Part shown: positions 1-6,674 of the stretch, piece after piece
Position numbering within the stretch: the first letter of the stretch is position 1
Layout of the letters: every line of letters starts with the position of its first letter
DNA from: Anaerolineae bacterium
GTDB taxonomy: Bacteria; Chloroflexota; Anaerolineae; JAAYZQ01
Direction: 5' to 3'
NCBI GenBank assembly: GCA_016929795.1
Contig: JAFGIA010000335.1
Location: forward strand, 1 to 15,839
DNA length: 15,839 nt
Translations under genes and position numbers: made by a program
The notes under the pieces: model-generated
Databases searched by the model: none
What the model was told of the DNA's origin: nothing
What the model saw: only the letters and a program-made list of their open reading frames with translations

Positions 1-199
1 AAATAGAGGCTACGCAGACGCTCGCGCTCGAAAAAGACCCAGTCATCACAAACGCCACTTGCCGGCGCTCGACGGCCTGGTGACGGTAAAGCAGCAGGTA
101 GGCCAGCAAGGGCAGCGTTTTGGGCGGCGCAATGAACTTGACCGGCTGCGCGTGGTACACCAGCCTGGGCTGGCCAAACAGGTAAACACAGAGTGCCAT
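1..199 (-). pseudogene. SARP/BTAD-type transcriptional regulator, 5' remnant with internal deletion and frameshift (continues beyond the left edge)
   Basis: Read from an ATG at 199, the first 51 codons give the usual N-terminus of a large BTAD/SARP regulator: an opening strand with LFGQPRLVY, then PPKTLPLLAYLLL, then RRQVAF. Family members continue here with a winged-helix segment (LWPD...ARANLRRHL-like) and roughly a hundred more residues. Instead, at about 47-50 the sequence jumps to a second frame encoding DDWVFFERERLRSLY (44 down to 1), which is characteristic of the BTAD domain much further along. The two pieces lie in different frames, so the intervening DNA seems to have been deleted and the reading frame lost. 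A promoter lies at 310-338 and a weak GGTAAGAG sits before the ATG. I infer a pseudogene. A local assembly error is the main alternative, since the rest of the gene is outside the window. Confidence 0.68.
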
Positions 200-309
200 G
201 GTTGCTCTTACCTGCCCGTAGCTTGAGAATTGGCAAGAGGCCGCCACCACCGGTAGAAACCGCATGTGCTGACGCACATTTCACCAGGTGACGACCGCCA
301 TAGCGGAAT

Positions 310-338
310 AGCATACTCCCAATTGAGGGAAAAGTCAA
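310..338 (-). promoter_or_regulatory. Sigma70-type promoter for the SARP remnant
   Basis: On the minus strand TTGACT (338-333) and TATGCT (315-310) are separated by exactly 17 bases, close to consensus. The spacer holds an imperfect symmetry, TCCC-N6-GGGA (317-330), which might be an operator. Transcription would start near 303, leaving about 100 bases of leader before the ATG at 199. Confidence 0.55.
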
Positions 339-416
339 GCCGGCGATGAGATGGACGATGGCGACAGCAGGGCGCTGCCTTGGGCTTCTCGCCATGTCCA
401 GGTCGTGACTCGTGTC

Positions 417-445
417 TTGCGCTCGTGAGGAAGTAGTGGTATACT
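417..445 (+). promoter_or_regulatory. Candidate promoter of the restriction-modification operon
   Basis: TTGCGC (417-422) and TATACT (440-445) are 17 bases apart. It faces the nuclease gene but would leave a leader of roughly 240 bases that contains the palindromic element at 566-626. The spacing and -10 box are good and the -35 box is only moderate. No transcript data are available. Confidence 0.35.
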
Positions 446-565
446 GGCTGCAGGTGCACCCAAACAAGCGTTCGTCGAGATCATGATGTAAGGCCGGTGA
501 TGAAAGACAACAGCAAAGCTTGTGTACTCTCACAATAGTGCTGTTGATTCGACAGTGTGCCAAAA

Positions 566-626
566 GTTGTGTAAATTGTAGGGGCGCACGGCTGTGCGCT
601 CTGCCGATGGCGAATTTACACACAAC
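566..626. repeat. Nested inverted-repeat element (REP/MITE-like)
   Basis: The outer arms are GTTGTGTAAATT (566-577) and AATTTACACACAAC (613-626), complementary except for one extra AC. Inside is a perfect stem GCGCAC (584-589) / GTGCGC (594-599) with a 4-base loop. The element begins its inner part with GTAGGGGCGC (578-587), the same decamer found inverted at 3489-3498. It lies in the leader of the nuclease gene and could form a cruciform or mRNA structure. Membership of a genome-wide repeat family is inference. Confidence 0.5.
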
Positions 627-696
627 TCGCGATACGGCCAGTGACGATAGACCAGGTCGATGCAGAGCAGAGAGCGACAGGAGAGATTTAGCAACC

Positions 697-2070
697 ATGC
701 GAAAGAGCGATCTCCCATTTGGCAGCGAGTTCTCACCCACGACCATCTCCTTCTCTGAAGCATTGGAAATTGTGAAGGAGCACAAAGGCAGCAAGGAAGC
801 AATTGAGGGTGCCTTCCGAGACACCTATTTTGCTGAACATGCCACTACAGAGAGGAATAAGCGCAAGCTGGCGATGAACTTGCGCTTGAGCATGCAGAAT
901 TACCTGCTCATGGGCGAGGATTTTCGCCTGACCGAGTTTGGGAACCATTTGTACGAGATACGAGACAACGAAGCACAACTGTACCGGGAGCTGGCACGGC
1001 ATATTCTTCTCAACTTGATGGGATTGACACTGGTTCAATGCGTTCAGGACATGCAATTTGCGGGCGAGAAGGTCACACTGGTAAGCATCAGACGGAATCT
1101 GGAAGAACGGGGCGTCCATTTTCCGAGAGGTGGCAAACATGCCAGCATGATAAGACTGTGGCTGTCAAAGGCCGGGGTCATAAAAGGCGCGGGGTGGCGA
1201 GTTGATCAAAAAAAGTTGGAAAGCATCATCGGTGTTGGCCTCGATGAGATCGAGGCGTTGATGCAACTGACGCCCGAGCAACAGGCGTTCTTGAAGACGC
1301 TGGCGAATATTGGCGATGGACGGACCTATGCTTCCAACGACATAGAGCGGCTGGCGACGGCTACGTACGGCGTACGGTTCAACGAGAAGATGATGGCACG
1401 TACCGTCGTTTATCCACTGCGGGATGCAGGCTACATCAAAGTCGAGCGGGGAACAGACGGGCGGGGAGCAAAAGCCCACCTGATAACACCCACCGAGAAG
1501 CTGGTTCGAGAAGTGACTGTGCCTTTGATTGAGCAATTTGAGCGGCAGATGCACGCAGATCTACGCCCTCTGCTACGAAAACCCGTTGACGAGATCCTTG
1601 CTGAACTCAAGGATGAAGATACGCATGTGAAAGGCCTGGCGTTGGAAGCATTAGCGTTCAAGCTGATGCGGCTGATCGATCTGCGATACGTCGGAACTCG
1701 ACTTCGGGGCAGTGCGACGGGGGGCGCTGAGGTCGATGTTGTATTTGACTCGACGCGACTGGTGTTCACAAGGTGGCAGGTGCAGTGCAAGAACAGGGCG
1801 AGAGTCGCCCTGGATGATGTAGCGAAAGAAGTAGGGCTCACCCAGTTTCTAAAGAGTAACGCGATCGTTATCGTCGGCACGGGCAAGATCGGATCGGAAG
1901 CAAGGTATTATGCAAGTAGGATCATGCAGGACACGAATCTGGCAATCATCATGATCGACGGAGAGGATCTGGAGAGCATCGCAGCAAACCCACCATACAT
2001 CGTGAGCGTGTTGCATCGGGAAGCAAAACAAGCAATGCGGCTCAAAGAGATCAAACTGGAAGGCGAATAA
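697..2070 (+). CDS. Restriction endonuclease, Mrr-like PD-(D/E)xK superfamily
   Basis: This 457-residue protein probably cleaves DNA as the nuclease of the adjacent methyltransferase. The C-terminal third (about 310-430) has the Mrr/PD-(D/E)xK layout: helix KGLALEALAFKLM (312-324, with E317), then GGAEVDVVF (342-350, with E345 and D347), then WQVQCKN (360-366, with Q363 and K365), followed by alternating strands and helices. Residues 1-300 look helical with winged-helix-like segments and may recognise DNA. The frame is open back to 520, but those 59 extra codons cross a palindromic element and are unlike the rest. ATG 697 follows AGGAGA (679-684), a slightly long 12-base spacing. The stop lies 2 bases before the methyltransferase ATG, indicating translational coupling. 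GC content is clearly lower than in most of the window, suggesting horizontal transfer. The cut site cannot be told from sequence. Confidence 0.8.
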   Translation: MRKSDLPFGSEFSPTTISFSEALEIVKEHKGSKEAIEGAFRDTYFAEHATTERNKRKLAMNLRLSMQNYLLMGEDFRLTEFGNHLYEIRDNEAQLYRELARHILLNLMGLTLVQCVQDMQFAGEKVTLVSIRRNLEERGVHFPRGGKHASMIRLWLSKAGVIKGAGWRVDQKKLESIIGVGLDEIEALMQLTPEQQAFLKTLANIGDGRTYASNDIERLATATYGVRFNEKMMARTVVYPLRDAGYIKVERGTDGRGAKAHLITPTEKLVREVTVPLIEQFERQMHADLRPLLRKPVDEILAELKDEDTHVKGLALEALAFKLMRLIDLRYVGTRLRGSATGGAEVDVVFDSTRLVFTRWQVQCKNRARVALDDVAKEVGLTQFLKSNAIVIVGTGKIGSEARYYASRIMQDTNLAIIMIDGEDLESIAANPPYIVSVLHREAKQAMRLKEIKLEGE

Positions 2071-2072
2071 GA

Positions 2073-3176
2073 ATGCGTGTGTATCACAAGACTGAACTAG
2101 GAAAGATGATCCTTGGCGATTCTCTCAACGTTCTCAACGGTGCGGTCGAGGCCAAGTCGGTTGATCTGATCATGACCAGCCCGCCGTTCGGCCTGGTCCG
2201 GAAAAAGGAATATGGCAACGTCGATGCTTCCGATTATGTGGATTGGTTCAAGCCGTTTGGCGAGGCTTTCAAACGTGTCTTGAAGGATAGCGGCAGCCTG
2301 GTCATTGACATCGGCGGTTCATGGATTCCAGGGTTGCCAACTCGGAGTCTATATCACTTCAAGCTGCTGATCATGCTTGTGGAAAAAGTCGGCTTTCATC
2401 TTGCCCAGGAGTTCTACTGGTGGAATCCATCCAAACTGCCGACACCGGCAGAGTGGGTGACGGTGCGGCGGATTCGGGTGAAGGATGCAGTCAATTGCGT
2501 CTGGTGGCTGTCGCCCACTCCCTATCCCAAAGCAAGCAATCGGAGGGTACTGCAGCCGTATAGTGCAAGCATGGAAGAACTGCTGGAAAAAGGATACCGC
2601 GCGAAAAAGCGACCTTCGGGGCATGATATCAGTGAGAAGTTCAGTATCAAACACAAAGGAGCCATTCCGCCTAACTTGATCGCCATTCCCAACACCGAGA
2701 GCAACAGCTACTACCTGAGGTATTGCGATGAACATAATATTAGACCGCACCCTGCCCGGTTTCCATCGCTTCTGCCCGAGTTTTTCATCCGGATGTTGAC
2801 CGAAGAAGGGGACCTGGTGGTGGACCCGTTCGGTGGAAGTTGTGTGACAGGAGAAGTGGCCGAAGCAACGGGAAGACGCTGGATCTGCGTGGACGCTGAG
2901 GAAGAGTATCTGGAAGGGGCGTTGGGAAGATTCGCTCCAAACAATAATAGTGGCAATGCGTCCAAGTCTGGCGAAGTCTATTACAGTATTCCGAGACCTG
3001 GGCTGCTGTGGGATGACGGAGAGGAAGTACCTTTGCCGGAGGATGGAGGGCAAATGCGACCGGAACACAACGAGGGAACAGCAGCGCCGAAACCTCGGGT
3101 TCGGAAGCAAGGGGAGCAACTGGAGATGGAGTGGGTGGCTGAATGGGGCGAATCAACGAGGACGCACAGTAGGTAA
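2073..3176 (+). CDS. DNA methyltransferase, beta class (N4-cytosine or N6-adenine)
   Basis: This 367-residue SAM-dependent DNA methyltransferase presumably protects the sites cut by the upstream nuclease. Motif IV, TSPPFG (35-40), is catalytic. It precedes the SAM-binding motif I region VVDPFGGSCVTGEVA (249-263), and this order defines the beta class. HPARFPSLLPEFF (226-238) just before motif I fits motif X. The serine-containing SPP form is common in N4-cytosine enzymes but does not exclude N6-adenine. A hydrophilic tail (about 295-367) has no recognised domain. GGAAGG (2058-2063) lies 9 bases before the ATG, inside the end of the nuclease gene, so the two are likely co-translated. The gene ends in the hairpin at 3179-3216. 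The target sequence is not predictable here. Confidence 0.9.
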   Translation: MRVYHKTELGKMILGDSLNVLNGAVEAKSVDLIMTSPPFGLVRKKEYGNVDASDYVDWFKPFGEAFKRVLKDSGSLVIDIGGSWIPGLPTRSLYHFKLLIMLVEKVGFHLAQEFYWWNPSKLPTPAEWVTVRRIRVKDAVNCVWWLSPTPYPKASNRRVLQPYSASMEELLEKGYRAKKRPSGHDISEKFSIKHKGAIPPNLIAIPNTESNSYYLRYCDEHNIRPHPARFPSLLPEFFIRMLTEEGDLVVDPFGGSCVTGEVAEATGRRWICVDAEEEYLEGALGRFAPNNNSGNASKSGEVYYSIPRPGLLWDDGEEVPLPEDGGQMRPEHNEGTAAPKPRVRKQGEQLEMEWVAEWGESTRTHSR

Positions 3177-3178
3177 CC

Positions 3179-3216
3179 GCCTGGCACAGCCGGCCCTCAC
3201 GCCGGCCGTGCCAGGC
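3179..3216. terminator. Bidirectional hairpin between convergent genes
   Basis: A 16-bp stem (3179-3194 with 3201-3216, loop CCTCAC) has a single mismatch, A3188 against C3207. It starts 3 bases after the methyltransferase stop and ends 10 bases before the CDGSH stop on the other strand, so it can end both transcripts. There is no T-run, so it may act as a barrier or 3' stabiliser rather than a classical intrinsic terminator. Its right arm contains TGCCAGGCAC, also present at 5766-5775, hinting at a dispersed palindromic family. Confidence 0.6.
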
Positions 3217-3226
3217 ACGTCCATCA

Positions 3227-3448
3227 TCAATCGTCCATCGTAAACGCCAGCTCGACCGGCGGCGCCTGGAACTCGAGCGCGCGGTGGGTGCCGTCGCAGA
3301 AGGGCTTGTTCTTCGATCCGCCGCAGCGGCAGAGGGCCACCATCTTGCCCGCGGTTTGCTGCTCGACGCCGTCGGCGTCGACATACCCGGCCTGGCCCTT
3401 GATCAGATAGGGGCCATTCTCACGCCCCTTGACTTCAAAATCAGCCAT
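3227..3448 (-). CDS. CDGSH-type iron-sulfur domain protein
   Basis: A 73-residue protein with one CDGSH domain: CRCGGSKNKPFCDGTH spans 40-55, giving the 3Cys-1His ligands C40, C42, C51 and H55 of a redox-active [2Fe-2S] cluster. Family members are small electron-transfer or cluster-transfer proteins; the partner here is unknown. AAGGAGAA (3456-3463) sits 8 bases before the ATG. It is the last gene of the CO dehydrogenase cluster in the same direction, separated from the NuoG-like gene by 46 bases holding a strong hairpin, so it may be partly independent. The N-terminal half (KGxxNGPYLIKGQ-like) is typical of prokaryotic single-CDGSH proteins. No signal peptide is seen, so it should be cytoplasmic. 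Confidence 0.92.
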   Translation of the reverse strand: MADFEVKGRENGPYLIKGQAGYVDADGVEQQTAGKMVALCRCGGSKNKPFCDGTHRALEFQAPPVELAFTMDD

Positions 3449-3473
3449 GGGTATTTCTCCTTTTGAGATTGGT

Positions 3474-3498
3474 GGGGGCGCGGTCCCCGCGCCCCTAC
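3474..3498. repeat. GC-rich palindrome overlapping the NuoG-like stop codon
   Basis: GGGGCGCGG (3475-3483) pairs perfectly with CCGCGCCCC (3487-3495) around a 3-base loop. The TAG stop of the upstream gene (3497-3495 on the minus strand) lies inside the element edge. The decamer GTAGGGGCGC on the minus strand matches 578-587 on the plus strand. It may attenuate transcription into the CDGSH gene. There is no T-run. Confidence 0.5.
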
Positions 3499-4253
3499 GA
3501 TAGAACGGCAAGGGATTGGCGGGCCGTCCGCTGCCGCCGGCAGGCGGGGCACAGGGCCCACAGCTCGCCCACCTCGGGCAGCATCTCGCCGAGAAAGGCC
3601 ACCGGCTGCGGCGCGAAAAAGCACCCGCACTCGGGGCAGGCACACAGCTCAACCTCGGTATTCCAGGTGCGCAAGAGCCGCCGGCTGCCCCGGTCCACGA
3701 TCTCGACGGCGCCCGTGGGACAGATCTCGGCACAGGCGCCGCAGCCGATGCACGCCTCCGAGTGCACCTCGAAAGGGGTGCCCACGCGCCGCGCCTGCCC
3801 GCGCCCGATGAACGAGAGGGCGGCGGCGCCGATGGCTTCACGGCACACACGCACACACAGGCCGCACAGCACGCACAGCGCATTAGCCCGCGGCGGCGAG
3901 GGCGGAGAGAAGCGCGTCGCCGTCACGCCCTCCTGCGCGGCGAGGCCGCGGATCACTTCCGACGTGGGGCAGCAGGCGAGGAGGAACTCGAGCGCCATCC
4001 GCCGCGCGGCGACGGCCTGCGGCGATTCCGTCTCGACCACCAGATCCTCTTCCACCGGGTAGGCGCACGAGGCGACCAGCGCCTGGCAGGGCGCCGTGAT
4101 CGTCACCATGCACAGCCGGCAGGCGCCGTAGGGCGCCAGCGCCTCGTGGTGGCACAGGGTGGGCAGCGTCACGCCGGCGGCCTGCACCGCCGCCAGAAGA
4201 TAGGTCCCACGGGGGACACGCACCGGCCGTCCGTTGACCGTCACCTCGACCAT
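3495..4253 (-). CDS. NuoG/HydA-N-terminus-like iron-sulfur protein ([2Fe-2S] plus two [4Fe-4S])
   Basis: A 252-residue electron-transfer subunit. Residues 1-75 are a plant-ferredoxin-like [2Fe-2S] domain with C34, C45, C48 and C63. Residues 120-185 carry two [4Fe-4S] motifs: C127/C130/C133/C137 and C168/C171/C174/C178. This is the N-terminal layout of HndD/HydA, HoxU and NuoG, but no H-cluster or molybdopterin domain follows. The His-Cys3 cluster motif normally found between these parts is absent; only ACCPT (93-97) is seen there. Instead the C-terminus has an extra cysteine set, CACPECGC (204-211) and CPAC (235-238), which could bind zinc or another cluster. The start lies 4 bases after the HndBC stop, so the two are co-translated. 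It likely links the diaphorase subunits to the CODH-CooF side or to ferredoxin. The exact partner is inferred. Confidence 0.85.
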   Translation of the reverse strand: MVEVTVNGRPVRVPRGTYLLAAVQAAGVTLPTLCHHEALAPYGACRLCMVTITAPCQALVASCAYPVEEDLVVETESPQAVAARRMALEFLLACCPTSEVIRGLAAQEGVTATRFSPPSPPRANALCVLCGLCVRVCREAIGAAALSFIGRGQARRVGTPFEVHSEACIGCGACAEICPTGAVEIVDRGSRRLLRTWNTEVELCACPECGCFFAPQPVAFLGEMLPEVGELWALCPACRRQRTARQSLAVLS

Positions 4254-4257
4254 CGGC

Positions 4258-6147
4258 TCACCTCACGATCTCGATCGCATCGACAGGGCAGACGTCGTAA
4301 CAGAGCCGGCAGCGCGAGCAGAGGGCCGGATCGATGGCGTGCGGCTCCTTGGGCTGGCCGCTGATGGCCCCCGAAGGACATTCGCGCAGGCAGAGGCCGC
4401 AGCCGGTGCACCGCTCGGGCACGATCCGGAACTCGATCAGGGCGCGGCACACGCCGGCCGGGCAGCGCTTGTCGCGCACGTGCGCCTCGTACTCGTGGCG
4501 AAAGTAGCGCAGCGTAGAGAGCACCGGGTTGGGCGCCGTCTGGCCCAGCCCGCACAGCGCGGTGGCCTTGACCCAGGCGGCTGTCTCTTCCAGCAGATCC
4601 AGGTCCCCGGGCCGGCCCTCCCCCGCCACCAGCCGGGTCAGGATCTCGTGCATGGTGCGCGTGCCCTCGCGGCAGGGCAGGCACTTGCCGCACGACTCGG
4701 CCATGGTAAAGGCGAGAAAGTAGCGCGCCACGTCGACCATGCACGTGTCCTCGTCCATCACCACCATGCCGCCCGAGCCCATGATCGAGCCGGCGCGGGT
4801 CAGCGTCTCATAATCGATCGACAGGTGAAACAAGTCCGCGGGCAGGCAGCCGCCGGACGGCCCGCCGGTCTGCACCGCCTTGACGGCCCGCCCCCCCTGC
4901 CCCCCGCCGCCGATGCCCTCGATCAGCTCGCGCAGCGACAGGCCGAGCGGCACCTCGACCAGGCCGGTGTTCGCCACCTGGCCCACCAGCGAAAAGACGA
5001 CGGTGCCCCGGTTGCCCTCGAGGCCGATGCCGGCGTACCAATCGGCGCCCCGCGCCAGGATAGCCGACACCGAGGCCCACGTCTTGACATTGTTGATCAC
5101 CGTGGGCTGGCCCCACAGGCCGCACGTGGCCGGATAGGGCGGCTTGGGCCGGGGCTCGCCCAGCCCGCCTTCGATCGAGGCGATCAGGGCCGTCTCTTCG
5201 CCGCACACAAAGGCGCCGGCGCCGCGCACCAACTGGAGCCCAAAGTCAAAGCCGGAGCCGAGGATGTCGCTGCCCAGCAGCCCGGCCTGCTCGGCGCGAT
5301 GGAGCGCCCCGGCGAGGCGCTCCACCGCCAGCGGGTACTCGTCGCGCACATAGAGGATGCCCTGGTGCGCGCCGATGGCATAGCCGCCGATGGCCAGCCC
5401 CTCGATCACACTGTAGGGATCGCTCTCCAACACCGTGCGGTCCATGTAGGCGCCGGGGTCGCCCTCGTCGGCGTTGCAGAGAATGTACTTGGGCTCGCCC
5501 TCGGCATCGCGGCAGATCTGCCATTTTCTGCCGGTGGGAAAGCCGCCGCCGCCGCGCCCGCGCAGCCCACTGCGGACCACCTCGTCGAGCACCGCCTCGG
5601 GCGCCAGGTCGAACAGGGCGCGCGCCAGCCCCGCGTAGCCGCCGCGCGCGACATACTCTTCCAGGCAGAGCGGGTCGACCAGCCCGCAGTTGCGCAGGAT
5701 CACCTTTTGCTGGCGGGCGTAGAAGGGCAGGTCATCCAGGAGCGGCAGGCCGTGCGGCGATGGCCTGCCAGGCACTGGCGGCGCCGTTGGCGCCGGCGGG
5801 ATCACGGCCAGCGCGTCGCCGGCCGGCAGATCCCCTGCGGCCAGCGCGGCGATGAGGCCGCGCGCCCGCGCCGGCGTCATGCGGGCGTAGAGGAGGCGGT
5901 CGCGCCCCGGCACCTGCACGTCGACGAGCGGCTCCTCCTGGCAGTAGCCCAGGCAGCCCGTGCCCACCAGCGCCAGGTCGAGCCCGCGCGCCGTCGCCTC
6001 GTCGCGCAGCGCCTCCAAGACGTCTCCGGCGCCTGCCGCCAGGCCACACGTCGCCATGCCCACGCTGATGCGCGGCCGGGCCGGGTAGAGGCGCTCCAGC
6101 CCCGCGCAGCGCAGCGTTTCCAGATCGGATCGGGTGCACGCGCTCAT
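4258..6147 (-). CDS. NuoF/HndC-type NAD(P)H dehydrogenase flavoprotein with N-terminal HndB-like domain
   Basis: This 629-residue protein is the NAD(H)- and FMN-binding diaphorase subunit. Residues 25-105 are a thioredoxin-like [2Fe-2S] domain resembling HndB (TCGLAAGA at 33-40, GCLGYCQEEP at 64-73), with C34, C65 and C69 as plausible ligands; the fourth is not obvious. A proline-rich linker (118-135) leads to NuoF: GRGGGGFPTGRKW (197-209, FMN/NADH), CNADEGDPGA (224-233), GAGAFVCGEETA (309-320), then the [4Fe-4S] ligands C486, C489, C492 and C532. CPAGVC (562-567) follows. Two C-terminal [4Fe-4S] motifs are C580/C583/C586/C590 and C610/C613/C616/C620, as in HndC and HydB of NAD(P)-reducing hydrogenases. 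The ATG overlaps the NuoE stop as ATGA, so I prefer 6147 over the longer upstream frame. Electrons from CO could reach NAD(P)+ here. Hydrogenase partners elsewhere in the genome cannot be excluded. Confidence 0.9.
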   Translation of the reverse strand: MSACTRSDLETLRCAGLERLYPARPRISVGMATCGLAAGAGDVLEALRDEATARGLDLALVGTGCLGYCQEEPLVDVQVPGRDRLLYARMTPARARGLIAALAAGDLPAGDALAVIPPAPTAPPVPGRPSPHGLPLLDDLPFYARQQKVILRNCGLVDPLCLEEYVARGGYAGLARALFDLAPEAVLDEVVRSGLRGRGGGGFPTGRKWQICRDAEGEPKYILCNADEGDPGAYMDRTVLESDPYSVIEGLAIGGYAIGAHQGILYVRDEYPLAVERLAGALHRAEQAGLLGSDILGSGFDFGLQLVRGAGAFVCGEETALIASIEGGLGEPRPKPPYPATCGLWGQPTVINNVKTWASVSAILARGADWYAGIGLEGNRGTVVFSLVGQVANTGLVEVPLGLSLRELIEGIGGGGQGGRAVKAVQTGGPSGGCLPADLFHLSIDYETLTRAGSIMGSGGMVVMDEDTCMVDVARYFLAFTMAESCGKCLPCREGTRTMHEILTRLVAGEGRPGDLDLLEETAAWVKATALCGLGQTAPNPVLSTLRYFRHEYEAHVRDKRCPAGVCRALIEFRIVPERCTGCGLCLRECPSGAISGQPKEPHAIDPALCSRCRLCYDVCPVDAIEIVR

Positions 6148-6614
6148 GCCTCCTCCTCTCCCTCTCCCGTGCCCGCCGGGCGGTAGGGGCGCAAGAGGCG
6201 CGCCAGGCGATCGGCCCTGACTCGACCGTGGGGCTGTCCATCCACGCGGATCACGGGCCCCATGCTGCACGAGCCAAAGCAGTAGGCCGTTTCGAGCGTA
6301 AAGGCGCCATCGGCCGTCGTCTCACCCGGCCGCACGCCAAGCAGCGACTCGAGCTTGTCGAGCAGCCGGTCGGCGCCCCGGATGTAGCAGGCAGTGCCCA
6401 CGCATACCTGGAGGAGGTGGCGGCCGCGGGGCTCAAAGCCAAAAGCGGCATAGAAGGAAGCAGCGCTGTAGAGCTGGCTCAGCGGCACGCTCAGCTCCTC
6501 GGCGGCGCTGCGCAGCGCCTGCTGGGGCAGATAGCCGTGCTCGGCGTGGATGGTGTGCAGCGTGCCGAGCACAGCCCCGGCCGGTGGCGGTGGTTCGTGT
6601 GTGATCAGGGGCAT
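6144..6614 (-). CDS. NuoE/HndA-type [2Fe-2S] subunit of NAD(P) oxidoreductase
   Basis: A 156-residue thioredoxin-fold [2Fe-2S] subunit that pairs with NuoF. The ligands are C71 and C76 (CVGTAC) and C112 and C116 (CFGSC), the standard NuoE pattern. The N-terminal helical part includes HGYLP (26-30) and LYSAASFYAAF (48-58), which is also typical. The ATG at 6614 follows GGAGG with 6 bases of spacing and matches family length. An in-frame ATG at 6662 would put the start inside the hairpin arm downstream of cooS and is rejected. The stop overlaps the next gene as ATGA, indicating tight translational coupling with the diaphorase subunit. It lies just downstream of the CO dehydrogenase gene, which argues for shared function. 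In HndA/HydC homologues this cluster is an accessory electron site near FMN. Confidence 0.93.
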   Translation of the reverse strand: MPLITHEPPPPAGAVLGTLHTIHAEHGYLPQQALRSAAEELSVPLSQLYSAASFYAAFGFEPRGRHLLQVCVGTACYIRGADRLLDKLESLLGVRPGETTADGAFTLETAYCFGSCSMGPVIRVDGQPHGRVRADRLARLLRPYRPAGTGEGEEEA

Positions 6615-6635
6615 GGTGAGCCTCCGCAGATCTGC

Positions 6636-6670
6636 CAGGTGGGTTGCACCTTTGAGGTGCAACCCACCTG
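6636..6670. repeat. Perfect 15-bp hairpin between cooS and nuoE
   Basis: CAGGTGGGTTGCACC (6636-6650) pairs with its exact complement (6656-6670) around the loop TTTGA. It begins 4 bases after the cooS stop in the direction of transcription and ends about 10 bases before the nuoE ribosome site. With no T-run following, it looks like an mRNA stabiliser, processing site or partial attenuator that could set the CooS to NuoE ratio, or a dispersed palindromic repeat. Confidence 0.65.
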
Positions 6671-6674
6671 TTCA

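Larger units (their letters stand above)
200..519. other. Non-coding divergent intergenic region
   Basis: No convincing gene is visible here. An 83-codon minus-strand open frame (208-459) has no recognisable domain and lies across the inferred promoters. The stretch holds the minus-strand promoter at 310-338 and a candidate plus-strand promoter at 417-445, so it appears to be the shared control region between the broken SARP gene and the restriction-modification unit. Confidence 0.6.

Noticed and set aside
208..459. 83-codon minus-strand open frame
   Set aside because: It lies across two candidate promoters and has no recognisable domain.
520..696. 59-codon N-terminal extension of the nuclease
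   Set aside because: It crosses a nested palindrome, has no domain-like sequence, and ATG 697 has a better ribosome site and a more plausible N-terminus.
4234..6186. 650-codon plus-strand open frame opposite the diaphorase gene
   Set aside because: It is antisense to an intact NuoF with every motif. The translation is low in complexity and resembles no family.
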